Below are positions 12,101 to 18,715 of a stretch of 27,325 nucleotides of DNA, in pieces. The stretch is taken from the NCBI GenBank assembly GCA_019648995.1, contig BLXT01006781.1:471999-499323 (forward strand), given 5' to 3'. The notes beneath the pieces were generated by a model, which saw nothing but the letters and a program-made list of their open reading frames with translations, was not told the origin of the DNA and did not search any database. This stretch comes from Plakobranchus ocellatus. Lineage: Eukaryota > Mollusca > Gastropoda > Plakobranchidae. The translations under genes and the position numbers were made by a program. The stretch's first letter is position 1. Every line of letters begins with the position of its first letter.

Positions 12101-15100
12101 ACGTACGGACAAGACTATATTGCTATTAAAATGTGGGGGCACTCAGTTACCCTTGACGTACAGATACGACAATAAAACACCTTGTATGGGTAGTGTTAAA
12201 AAACTTTCTTTCATTGCACTTTTTTTGGTGTAGCAGTGAAGCAATGTTTGTATTTGTGAAGATATCCTTATGGAACATGAGCAAGATGGAATATAACAAT
12301 GCAAAATCTGTGTGAGATGGAGACAATTGTTATTCTGTCTTGCAATTCTCGGATTTGATGGTTTGTAGATTCCATCTAATATTTAGTGATCAACAGATCA
12401 CTTATCACAAAGAAATTGAGCAAAATGTTTGTTTGACGATAATGTGATAAATATCTGTCTAGGGCCATATAGATTCCTAAAGTTATGAAGTTCATTGACT
12501 CAAGTCATTTTAGACACAAAAACTTGATGGTCATTAAACGCACGTTTTTTTTTTTTTTTGTTGTCAACTTTCAGACAGAACTGGTGTCACATTGTTGTAG
12601 CACATTTTATGTTTTATTTTTTGTTCCCAGCTTTTAAAAACATTGTGGGCCTTCAAGTCATTACAGCAGGAATACGTGAAGCTTCAATACACTCAAACAG
12701 ATTTTACAACATCAAGGGCATACCCCAGGTAAACTACACAGGGCATACCCCAGGGTGTGTGTGTGTGGAGGAGAGAAGAAAAGAAGTGCTTTTTTTAACA
12801 ATGTAAAAGTAATTTGGGATTGGGGGGGGGGGGGGCTGTAGCTCATATGGCAGGGCAGTTGGTTACCAAGTCAAAGGTCCGGGGTTCGAATCTCAGTCCG
12901 CACAAAATCAATTTATCATTGCTTCTCTGTGTCCACCCAGCACTAAATGGGTAGCTAGGTCTCTTATGACCCGGCGAAAGTAAAGGCAGCAAGGAAAGCA
13001 ATGGCAAACTACCTCATAATGTTATATGCAATCAGGACCCTACTCCTGGTTCCCCGATGCTTGGACTAAGCATAGGACCCACTTTACTTTTTAATGGTAA
13101 TTAAAAAAATTTATTTTGAAATGTTCATGTTTGAGATATTCATAGCAACTTTAGATGAGAGGAACTTGTGGTGTGCTGTAGCACAGATGGGGGAAAATGG
13201 GAAGATCTTTTGGGTTTCAGAAATTGATTTGTCTATAGTTGTGATGTGGGAAAAATGAGAGTGTAAAAATGTTACAGCAGCATAAGATTTTTATGGAACT
13301 TTGTTAGTTTATAAGAACCATTGGTATTGTTTTCTCTGTCACCTCATACACAATTGTAGGAAAGAAGGGGGTCGACCTCCTGATGCGTCACGCACGCCTG
13401 CCTCCAGTAACCATACAACACCCTACAACACGCTCAGCAGGCCCATGTCTGGGCAGGGGTATGACGACAACACGCTGACTCCTGCTCGAGGCGCTGCTTT
13501 GAGGCCAGGGCAGCAGCATCACCAATCAGGGTACCAAGGGCAGAGGTATCAGCCTCAGGACTCAGGCTACCACCACCACCATCATCAGCAGCCGCCAATG
13601 CAGCAGCAACAGCAAGACCAGGGCTATCACCCCCAGGATCTGAGACCACCAAGCCTAGATGGTTACAGAGGGATGAGCCGAAGTAATGTCTCACTCCAGG
13701 ACAACAGAGGTACATGCAGCTACTTGCATTCTTAAACCTCCTTCCTGTATGCAAAAGAAAAGAGGAAAATGGAATAGATTCTGTGTGTTAAGTCTTTGAT
13801 ATTTGATATGCATTTGAAAAGAATCAAGTAAAACACACCTACAATTTTGAATCCTAATTTCGATCGAATGAAAGAAGCTTTTAAGGTCACTCAGAAAAGT
13901 TTTTTTTTTGTACTTTAAATGTTGCTGTAAAGTCTGTGGCAGATCATAGCGAGGTTTCATAGGTTTCCCTTATAATAAATCATTTCTAATTGTGCTTATA
14001 GATCATTGCAAGATTTCATAGGTTTTCCTTACAATAAATCATTTCTAATTGTGCTTGTAGATCATTGCAAGGTTTCATAGGTTTCCTTACAATAAATCAT
14101 TTCTAATTGTGCTTGTAGATCATTGCAAGGTTTTATAGGTTTCCTTACAATAAATCATTTCTAATTGTGCGTGCGCTGAATTATCGTGAATGAATTTTCT
14201 TTTCTTGACCAGATCATCACAACTACTCTAGAGACAGGATAGCGGTGAGTTGAATGGTGTTTTGTTGGGAAATATATCAGGGGTAATTTAAAGATAAAAC
14301 AAAAAAATAAACATTTATAAACTGGTCTTTGAAAGACGAGAAAAAGGGAAATTTTTTTCAGACCTATACTGAAAATGTCTTATCAAATGAATTTTGGACA
14401 TCAGGGGAAAAAATTGCATCATTTGTTTTATTTATTTAACTTCCCAGAGATGTGCTCTAGAGGAATGCAAAACTATTATTTTTGTGTATGCATTTCATTT
14501 CACTTGCTTAGATCCCCAACACTGTCTCATTTTGCTTGTTTTCCGATTTCTACAGTTGTTCAGGATGTTCATTTATTATTTTTGGTTTGGTTTTCCATGA
14601 ATGCTGTTCTTGTATTAAATATTTGCTTTTTGCAAATGTCTAAGATATGGATGTATCTAAGGAAAATTTTATCAAGCTAAATCTTCATCAGTTTTAAAAA
14701 AGTGGATAAGGGCTTTTTTGTCATTTTTTTTCAATAATAATTTTTTTTAAAGATTAAAATATTCTATACTACTACAGATTATTTCTGATACATACGGGTG
14801 CTGATGGTTGGCTTTCTGTATGTCATTTTGGCATCTATGCTAGAGGAAAAGAAGCTCCATTTGTAATTTCTATTTTTTGTTGTAATCCCTTCACCAGCAG
14901 GAGGATATTCCCCTGAATGACATGAGCTCTGGCTATGCTCCTCTCGATGAACCAAGGCCACACAGGACAAAGCCCCCAGTTGGTGGAGTGCCTCTCTTCC
15001 CCAACCTTTCTCCGGTGAGATTTACTCTTCCCTTCAAAGATCTCGTGATGATCATTTGTGTACTTTAAGAAAAACAGCTCTCCATAAATATGATATGCGC

Positions 15101-15597
15101 CAATGCCTATACCTAATGGAAAAATGGAATTTTCTGGGTAGGAGAATGAAGGTGTCCCACAGTTTTTTTTGTATTTTTCTTTATTAATAAAACATTTGAA
15201 ACTAAATTTGTGAGGCTGATTATGAAATTACTAATATAATTTAAGAAATTTATTTTCAACAAAAATGTGAAGTACATGATTGATGACCCGTCTAGATAGG
15301 TTTCGAGGCATGTTATAATTCTATTAATTTTTTAGTATCAAGCCTCACTCAGCAATATTTGCCTGGATCTTTTCATGGATTTGATCTGTTTATTTTGCCC
15401 TATTCTAGTCGGAACCCTATGGTGATAATGGAGACCACATGTCTGGACCAGAGCCTCTCTATGCTCAGGTAAACAAAGGCGGCAGAAGACGCCTGGACCC
15501 TTACCAAGATCCTGTCCCAAGAACAGGCAGCCCACATGGCAGTTTGCACCAGAGCATTGATGGTGGAGGTGGCGGAGGCGCTGACTCCTGGGTGTGA
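1069..15597 (+). CDS. CTNND2: p120/delta-catenin family armadillo protein, 17 exons, 5'-partial
   Basis: Spliced CDS: 1069-1164, 1782-1907, 2661-2790, 3138-3258, 3993-4109, 4783-4928, 5569-5695, 6727-6944, 7451-7610, 8440-8590, 9993-10122, 11631-11724, 12631-12728, 13360-13709, 14213-14244, 14901-15014, 15409-15597. All introns are GT-AG and every phase matches, giving 798 codons plus TGA after a partial first codon. Family knowledge: these proteins bind the cadherin juxtamembrane tail, stabilise cadherin at adherens junctions and modulate Rho GTPases. Seen here (residues numbered from the first whole codon): Tyr/Pro-rich linker about 1-75, armadillo repeats about 77-565 with landmarks such as [29 protein letters not shown] and GAIQNLT, a basic insert loop about 315-360, a Gln/His-rich tail 572-687, and C-terminal DSWV. 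DSWV is shared with vertebrate delta-catenin, ARVCF and PKP4 but not p120, so the symbol marks a family, not one-to-one orthology. The upstream N-terminal exons are missing from the window. Convergent with the TXNL4A gene. Confidence 0.95.
1782..1907 (+). CDS. CTNND2: delta-catenin exon b: linker before the armadillo domain
   Basis: 126 bases, phase 1 to phase 1, between TTTTTCCAG and G|GTCAGT. It encodes the linker containing [19 protein letters not shown] and [16 protein letters not shown]. Because exons a and b are both symmetric (phase 1-1), either could be skipped without changing frame, so they are candidates for alternative cassettes. Confidence 0.85.
2661..2790 (+). CDS. CTNND2: delta-catenin exon c: first armadillo repeat
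   Basis: Acceptor TTCTTTGAAG, donor AG|GTTAGT, phase 1 to 2. It encodes [20 protein letters not shown] and [20 protein letters not shown], closely matching the start of the p120 armadillo domain (family pattern: LPEVI, then AVKSNAAAYLQHL). This is part of the cadherin-binding groove. Confidence 0.95.
3096..3126 (+). promoter_or_regulatory. CT microsatellite serving as polypyrimidine tract
   Basis: An uninterrupted pyrimidine run, (CT)n followed by eight T, ends 11 bases before the exon boundary at 3138. It therefore forms the polypyrimidine tract of the acceptor of the second armadillo-repeat exon. Its length is likely to be polymorphic. Confidence 0.7.
3138..3258 (+). CDS. CTNND2: delta-catenin exon d: armadillo repeat 2
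   Basis: Phase 2 to 0; acceptor CTTCATCAG preceded by an unusually long CT/T pyrimidine run, donor AAA|GTTAGT. It encodes [19 protein letters not shown] followed by [19 protein letters not shown], the classic second repeat (family: GIPVLVGLL, then ACGALKNISFG). Confidence 0.95.
3548..3860. repeat. 39-bp tandem array, about 8 copies
   Basis: Units start near 3548, 3587, 3626, 3659 (after a 33-base copy with a 6-base deletion), 3698, 3737, 3776 and 3815, and decay at 3854. Each contains GATTTTCATCTAGAGAGACG and GTTTACAGGATATCAG. It lies in the 734-bp intron between armadillo repeats 2 and 3. The period is 13 codons, so it creates a spurious repetitive open frame. Confidence 0.95.
3993..4109 (+). 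CDS. CTNND2: delta-catenin exon e: armadillo repeat 3
   Basis: 117 bases, phase 0 to 0, acceptor TTCAATTACAG, donor GAG|GTAAAA. It encodes [20 protein letters not shown] and [12 protein letters not shown], nearly the family signature GVPALVRLLRKA ... VTGTLWNLSS. The exon is symmetric, so skipping would keep frame but delete one repeat. Confidence 0.96.
4783..4928 (+). CDS. CTNND2: delta-catenin exon f: armadillo repeat 4
   Basis: Phase 0 to 2, acceptor TGCTGTTACCAG, donor CAG|GTAATG. It encodes [20 protein letters not shown] followed by [11 protein letters not shown] and CRNTTGILR. The family has the same SGW motif after VIIPH and NTAGCLRN at the repeat end. The loop after SGW is shorter than in vertebrate p120. 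Confidence 0.93.
5309..5430 (+). mobile_element. Degraded fragment of SINE family A
   Basis: The segment around GAGGAAAGCAAAAACTAACT, GCCTCAGAATGC and ATGCTAAGAA aligns with the body of the better-preserved copies at 6211 and 12830 (GAGGAAAGCAATGGCAAACT, CCTCAGAATGCC). The tRNA-like head is not recognisable, so this is an old 5'-truncated copy. Confidence 0.6.
5569..5695 (+). CDS. CTNND2: delta-catenin exon g: armadillo repeat 5
   Basis: Phase 2 to 0, acceptor ATTTTGTAG, donor AAG|GTAAGC. It encodes [19 protein letters not shown], then [20 protein letters not shown]. The signature NVSS..ARRKLRECDGLVDALI of the family is evident. Confidence 0.95.
6211..6484 (+). mobile_element. tRNA-derived SINE family A, near full length
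   Basis: About 274 bases. It has an A-box-like ATGGCTCATCTATTAAGG and a B-box-like GTTTCGAATCC (6265-6275), then a body with CACCCAGCACTAAATGGGTA and a 3' end with a short perfect hairpin TGCTTAGACTAAGCA (6447-6461) before CCCCACTTTACTTTT. Flanking 10-base direct repeats TACTGTCTAG (6201-6210) and TACTGCCTAG (6485-6494) are a target-site duplication with one change. It sits in the intron between armadillo exons g and h, in sense orientation. A mature tRNA is ruled out by length and lack of a cloverleaf 3' half. Confidence 0.85.
6727..6944 (+). CDS. CTNND2: delta-catenin exon h: repeat end and basic insert loop
   Basis: 218 bases, phase 0 to 2, acceptor TACGTAATGCAG, donor G|GTGAGG. It begins [20 protein letters not shown] (family: VENCVCLLRNLSYQV), then continues into a Lys/Gln/Ser-rich segment with [13 protein letters not shown] and [10 protein letters not shown]. 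In vertebrates a lysine-rich loop at this place contributes to RhoA regulation, and CFG is also found there. Whether this loop acts the same way is inference. Confidence 0.93.
7451..7610 (+). CDS. CTNND2: delta-catenin exon i: armadillo repeat 6
   Basis: Phase 2 to 0, acceptor TCACCCACAG, donor CAG|GTGAGT. It encodes [20 protein letters not shown], then [16 protein letters not shown]. The vertebrate counterpart reads PEVVRIYISLL ... ILEASAGAIQNL, so the alignment is clear. Confidence 0.94.
7864..7902. repeat. (CT)n-GTGTGTG-(AG)n inverted dinucleotide repeat
   Basis: A CT run is followed by GTGTGTG and then a GA run of similar length, so the two arms are complementary and can fold as a hairpin. 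It lies in intron 9 of the catenin gene. Confidence 0.9.
8225..8383 (+). mobile_element. tRNA-derived SINE family B, copy 1
   Basis: About 155 bases starting GGGGGCGTTGGTGGCACAGT and ending TGGCTATGTACAAAAACC. A-box-like TGGCACAGTGCCTAG and B-box-like GGATTCAAGCCCC are present. It is flanked by CTTACAAGTG (8216-8225) and CTTTCAAGTG (8384-8393), a probable target-site duplication with one mismatch. It is in sense orientation about 55 bases upstream of an armadillo exon. Confidence 0.82.
8440..8590 (+). CDS. CTNND2: delta-catenin exon j: armadillo repeat 7
   Basis: Phase 0 to 1, acceptor CTCCCCAACAG, donor G|GTGGGT. It encodes [20 protein letters not shown] and [18 protein letters not shown], matching family text of the form RQEKALSAIADLL ... 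ALRNLAVDARNKELIG. A SINE insertion ends only about 55 bases upstream of this exon. Confidence 0.95.
9116..9273 (+). mobile_element. tRNA-derived SINE family B, copy 2
   Basis: Begins GGGGGCGTCGCTGGCTCAGT, with A box TGGCTCAGTGGTTA (9127-9140) and B box GGTTTAAGCCC (9181-9191), and ends CTATACACAATAACCAAA. It is flanked by CATGTAGAGTC (9105-9115) and CATGCAGAGTC (9274-9284), an 11-base target-site duplication with one change. It is the best-preserved copy of this family here and lies in intron 10. Confidence 0.88.
9993..10122 (+). CDS. CTNND2: delta-catenin exon k: armadillo repeat 8
   Basis: Phase 1 to 2, acceptor TTTTTTTCTTAAG, donor TT|GTGAGT. It encodes [20 protein letters not shown], then [20 protein letters not shown]. 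Family members have KHAIPNLVKNLP and an acidic DTVISILNTINEVI helix here. Read-through past the donor meets TGA immediately. Confidence 0.92.
10225..10333 (+). mobile_element. SINE family B, copy 3, internally deleted
   Basis: Same head (GGGGGCGTTGGTGGCTCAGT) and tail (CTATATACAAAAAG) as the other copies, but about 50 bases including the B box are missing after GCGAGTCC. Exact 11-base direct repeats CCATACTCAAA at 10214-10224 and 10334-10344 mark the insertion. The perfect duplication suggests a young insertion. It lies in intron 11. Confidence 0.88.
10923..11324. repeat. 80-bp tandem array, 5 copies
   Basis: The period is exactly 80, with GTTATTATGGGTAGCAATAA at 10931, 11011, 11091, 11171 and 11251. 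Copies are more than about 95 percent identical by eye. Each copy carries AATAAA (10946-10951 and every 80 bases). It lies in intron 11 of the catenin gene, sense orientation. Confidence 0.97.
11631..11724 (+). CDS. CTNND2: delta-catenin exon l: armadillo repeat 9, first part
   Basis: 94 bases, phase 2 to 0, acceptor TTTTAATTCGCAG, donor TCG|GTAACT. It encodes [20 protein letters not shown], then [11 protein letters not shown]. The family has ETQGIEKLVLINKS here. Frame continuity on both sides supports the exon although it is short. Confidence 0.9.
11821..12052. repeat. Nested inverted repeat, possible MITE or foldback element
   Basis: TATACCTATCTGTAC (11821-11835) is the exact reverse complement of GTACAGATAGGTATA (12038-12052). 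Inside, AAATACTTAAAA (11883-11894) is the exact reverse complement of TTTTAAGTATTT (11913-11924). No transposase is present and no clear target-site duplication was seen, so the mobile-element reading is tentative. Confidence 0.5.
12080..12170. repeat. Two-copy 55-bp direct repeat
   Basis: GGGGGCAC(A/T)CAGTTACCC recurs at 12080 and 12135, each followed by a related ACGTACGGACAAGAC or ACGTACAGATACGAC. TGACGTACAGATA is also present just upstream at 12035, so the segment is a decayed short tandem repeat in intron 12. Confidence 0.7.
12631..12728 (+). CDS. CTNND2: delta-catenin exon m: end of the armadillo domain
   Basis: 98 bases, phase 0 to 2, acceptor TTTTTTGTTCCCAG, donor CAG|GTAAAC. It encodes [20 protein letters not shown], matching the family motif VLQTIWGYKELRK that closes the last repeat, and then a short Thr-rich stretch. 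Confidence 0.9.
12830..13092 (+). mobile_element. tRNA-derived SINE family A, copy 2
   Basis: A-box-like GTAGCTCATATGGCAGGG, B-box-like GGTTCGAATCT (12883-12893), the shared body CACCCAGCACTAAATGGGTA, and the shared 3' end TGCTTGGACTAAGCA followed by CCCACTTTACTTTTTA. A G homopolymer of about 14 bases abuts its 5' end. It lies in intron 13, sense orientation. No clear target-site duplication was found. Confidence 0.85.
13360..13709 (+). CDS. CTNND2: delta-catenin exon n: Gln/His/Tyr-rich C-terminal tail
   Basis: 350 bases, the largest exon, phase 2 to 1, acceptor ATACACAATTGTAG, donor G|GTACAT. It encodes a low-complexity tail with [19 protein letters not shown], a run of five His and a run of five Gln. 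The YDDNTL motif resembles YDDSTL in the vertebrate p120 tail. Low-complexity tail sequence varies strongly within the family, so most of it cannot be aligned by eye. Base composition is richer in G+C than the flanking introns, as expected of coding sequence. Confidence 0.92.
13941..14174. repeat. 58/59-bp tandem array, 4 copies, before the microexon
   Basis: Copies begin AGATCATTGCAAGG or a close variant at 13941, 14000, 14059 and 14117. Each contains AATAAATCATTTCTAATTG and ends GTGCTTGTAG-like. The array stops about 38 bases before the 32-bp catenin microexon. Confidence 0.95.
14213..14244 (+). CDS. CTNND2: delta-catenin exon o: 32-bp microexon
   Basis: Acceptor TTTTCTTGACCAG, donor GCG|GTGAGT, phase 1 to 0. 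It encodes [11 protein letters not shown]. It is needed to bring exon n (phase 1) into register with exon p (phase 0). Because 32 is not a multiple of 3, skipping it changes the C-terminus. The call rests on consensus splice sites and exact phase bridging. Confidence 0.82.
14901..15014 (+). CDS. CTNND2: delta-catenin exon p: tail segment
   Basis: 114 bases, phase 0 to 0, donor CCG|GTGAGA. It encodes [20 protein letters not shown], then [15 protein letters not shown]. The acceptor is a tandem CAGCAG, so the exon may start at 14898, adding one Gln, or at 14901. Confidence 0.88.
15409..15597 (+). CDS. CTNND2: delta-catenin terminal exon q with PDZ ligand
   Basis: Acceptor GCCCTATTCTAG; open to TGA at 15595-15597. 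It encodes [20 protein letters not shown] and then a poly-Gly segment ending ADSWV. The terminal DSWV is a type-I-like PDZ-binding sequence identical to that of vertebrate delta-catenin, ARVCF and PKP4, which bind Erbin/Scribble-class PDZ proteins. The exon contains an internal CAG|GTAAAC at 15468/15469 that looks like a 5' splice site. Confidence 0.93.
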   Translation, partial: SEPYGDNGDHMSGPEPLYAQVNKGGRRRLDPYQDPVPRTGSPHGSLHQSIDGGGGGGADSWV

Positions 15598-17811
15598 AAA
15601 CCAGCGTTGTCTGAGAGGCAAGACAACTGCCATTGTACATGACACTACACAATGACATGTTGTAAGATTGAATGATTTGAAATATATTCTATGCCAAAGC
15701 TAAATTGTGAAAACAGAATGAATTTGGTTGGATTTTTAGAAAAAAATTTTTTTTGTGAAAGTTGCAAGAAAGCTGGTGGAAAATGTGAAGTATGTTATAA
15801 TCTGTGTATGATAGAGAGGGAATGTCCTTGTGAGCTCCTCTGGAAGCACTCAAAGTTTATGCTGTTTTCTAAGAGCAACAAGATGTCCTTGGTTTCACCG
15901 ATCCTTCCAGCTTCAGCAATGAAACCAAAGGACAACAAGCTTTACAGAAATGAAAGAGCTCCATTTTATTTCACACATGCACGGAAAAATCTCCCATGAA
16001 TGGTTGTTGTTGAAGTCAAGGTTGCCATTTTGTGTTTGCTTTGATGCTAATTGATATAGAACAAAAATCAAGAGTTGTGTGTTAACATTTTACACTTGTT
16101 CCTACTGTACATATCATAAAATCCATGAGACTTTAAAGGTGTATATATAACCTCTGCTTTTTTGGCAGCATTTTAAAAGTTTTTGATAATTCTAGCTGTT
16201 TTAACGATTAACTGACTTTTTAACTTTTAGATCCATTGAATATCTCTATGGTAATATTACTGATAGCTGCATTTTTTGGGACATCCTTGTCTTCATGTCA
16301 TATTTTAAAATGTTATGTACAGATGATATGCAAAACAAAACAAAAAATGAAAAAAATATTTGTTTTAGAGTATAACTGAGGTGATTGTAATTTGAATGCA
16401 TTGTTCATTTCTGTACTGATAATTTTGTGGCCACTGCATAAGTGGATTCTGCTTAAGTGAATTTTCACTCAACTCGCAACCTCCCTATTGACTGTATTGA
16501 AGAGCAGTCGATTGTTTAATTGGAATATTTTTATACATGTTGATCTTCAGCAGTGTAGCGAGGCAGAATGAAAGATTGCCTGTCTTTGTTCTAGTCTATA
16601 AAAATGTTAGCCTTCTTTCCATTTGTAATATAAATGTAAATGTTTGTTGTGGCCAAAGGCTTAGCAAGCATGTCGTTTAGCCTGTGTATGTTTGTGTATG
16701 GTTGAGTCATTTAACCTTTGTGTGCGTTGTCACATTAGAAAGCCTGTGTGTGTTATTGTCATTTAGCCTGTGTGCATGGCTCGCCAGTGCCCTAATATTG
16801 ACCATTTTTGACAGGTTATTGAAAAAATTGTGATAGAGAATTCATTTTCACAGTGTATATTTTTGCATTTTAGAGCTTTACAGTTGTGTTAATTTTATTT
16901 CTTTTAATGTTGTGGTCCATTTTTTACAACTTTTTTAGAAACACCATGCATTTTCCATTTTTGGAAAGTGTTCCCAGTCAGCAGACATCTATAAAAAACA
17001 GATGTAGAAAATCCATAATGTGATAAAAATATTATATTTGGAACAAAATTTTGTCACAAAAAATTAAATATTATTTTATTTGGATTAGAGTCTCAAATTG
17101 AGTCCAAAATCTAACTTACTCCAAGTCATAAAATTCAGTTTGACAGTTCACCTTCTAGGGTCCTTAGGCAATGAGCAGTCTAGATCTAAATCTAGAATTA
17201 CAAAAATAATAGGACGATTTATTGCCTTATTATAAATTATTATATATAACTAGACCTAGATTTATCACTCTAAATTCAAATGTACACTCTAGAAAGAAAT
17301 TTAAGACCTCGTTCACCTCCTAGAATCTGATCTAGATTATTTGTAGATGTATTGGATGAACACTTGGGTATAGGGATAAGATTTCATGAAAAAATTATGC
17401 TAACAACATTCTTGAAATGATCAGGGATGGAGATCATTTCATTTTTATCTTCTTGTCCGACTTAACATCACTATTTTCAGCAAACTCAAAATATCAAACA
17501 CATTGGTTGGAAACGAGTTCAGAATGACAGATCGATCTGTCTGGAAGAATCTGTCTTCCATCCTCTATTTGGAATACTAAAAATAGAAACATGGCAAATT
17601 AGGTAGCTCTGTAAAGCTTGAAAATTAATGAAAGTGACCAAGAAAAGGGGAAGTTTCTATTCTTTTTAATGATGTACTTCAAAAAATTCGCAAATGCCAT
17701 CTCAAACATCCTCATAATCAGGGCCAAAAGGCTAAAAATACCATCTGGATACCGTTTAAGACCAGGCGCTGGTAAGTTAATCATATGTGTGTTTGCAGTG
17801 TGTCATAGCCT

Positions 17812-17838
17812 CTGTGTGTGTGTGTGTGTGGGGGGGGG
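17812..17838. repeat. (TG)n plus G-run
   Basis: A TG dinucleotide run passes directly into nine or so G residues. Simple-sequence DNA downstream of the catenin stop codon. Confidence 0.9.
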
Positions 17839-18145
17839 AAAGTTAGGCACATGCTGTGGCCAACGGAGATTTTTTTTCCTCCATTGAGGGGAGGCAAAAT
17901 TGATGGCCAAACTATTCGTTTTTTTTTATGAGTCAACCTTAATAGTTATTTACTTTCATCACCCATTTTGCCACTGTGTTAAGTTTGCCAAGTAATGAGA
18001 CTTTTAAAAAATCAAATTGCTATTTGTGAGTGGGGAAAAAAAACTTTTTGAAATGCATCCTGTGAAATTTCAGTGTAAAAATGATTTTAAAGTGATTGTG
18101 AAATTCATGAACCATTTACTTTGATCTTTGGCAAGCTCACAGAAT

Positions 18146-18267
18146 GGCATTTCAAATGTTACATATTCACTGACCCGTTAGGGCTTGTCTAAACAAATGT
18201 ATAGCTGACATTTCAGATGTTACATATTCACCGACCCGTTAGGGCTTGTCTAAACGAATGTATAGCT
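18146..18267. repeat. Two-copy 61-bp tandem duplication
   Basis: CATTTCAAATGTTACATATT (18148) and CATTTCAGATGTTACATATT (18209) begin two nearly identical units, both running through GACCCGTTAGGGCTTGTCTA to GTATAGCT. It is a recent duplication by its low divergence. Confidence 0.93.
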
Positions 18268-18613
18268 CTATTAGAATCAGCCAAAGACTTACAGCCCTGT
18301 TATAAAGGAGGCATCACAACCCTTAAAAAATGTTCTTTATAAACCTAGGTCATCAAAATGGTTGTGTTAACTTTTTCAAAACGTTTAAGTAACTTTTTGA
18401 TATAGTAATATTGCGTCTTCTCTAAAAAATTTGTTTGTCATTAGTTTAAGATTCAAGCTTCATAGATTCTCAAGAGAAAGTAACCATATATAAAAATCAT
18501 TATTAAAATTACTTTAAATAATGTGTTCACTGTCAAGTCTTCTTAAATCACTGTACATTTGCTTTTCTAATCCTACTACTAGTACTAGTGTTAGATAAAA
18601 TTTTTGGTTTGTT

Positions 18614-18715
18614 TGTAATCTCAAGCTTATAAGCCCTCCGTCAGGCCAGGATGCAGGTAGCGGGGCTCAAACACTCAACAGAAGGGTCCCTGCAGATCTC
18701 AGGGCGAACTCGCCA
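18614..18715 (-). mobile_element. SINE family B fragment, reverse orientation
   Basis: Reverse complement of the family B body: AAGCCCTCCGTCAGGCCAGG and TCCCTGCAGATCTCAGGGCG match the complements of CCTGGCCTGACGGAGGGCTT and CGCCCTGAGATCTGCAGGGA. The extreme head and the 3' tail are missing. Confidence 0.82.

Noticed and set aside
12558-12806. 82-residue plus-strand open frame over the exon at 12631
   Set aside because: The correct frame is another one, giving [15 protein letters not shown], which matches the armadillo end and fits the phases.
12836-12905. tRNA gene
   Set aside because: A- and B-box motifs are present, but the sequence continues into a SINE body shared with other copies and has no 3' acceptor half pairing.
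13434-13754. 106-residue minus-strand open frame
   Set aside because: It is antisense to the G+C-richer Gln/His exon at 13360-13709, whose plus-strand reading joins in phase with both neighbours.
15338-15658. Minus-strand open frames opposite the last catenin exon
   Set aside because: They overlap the exon encoding the DSWV terminus and have no family match.
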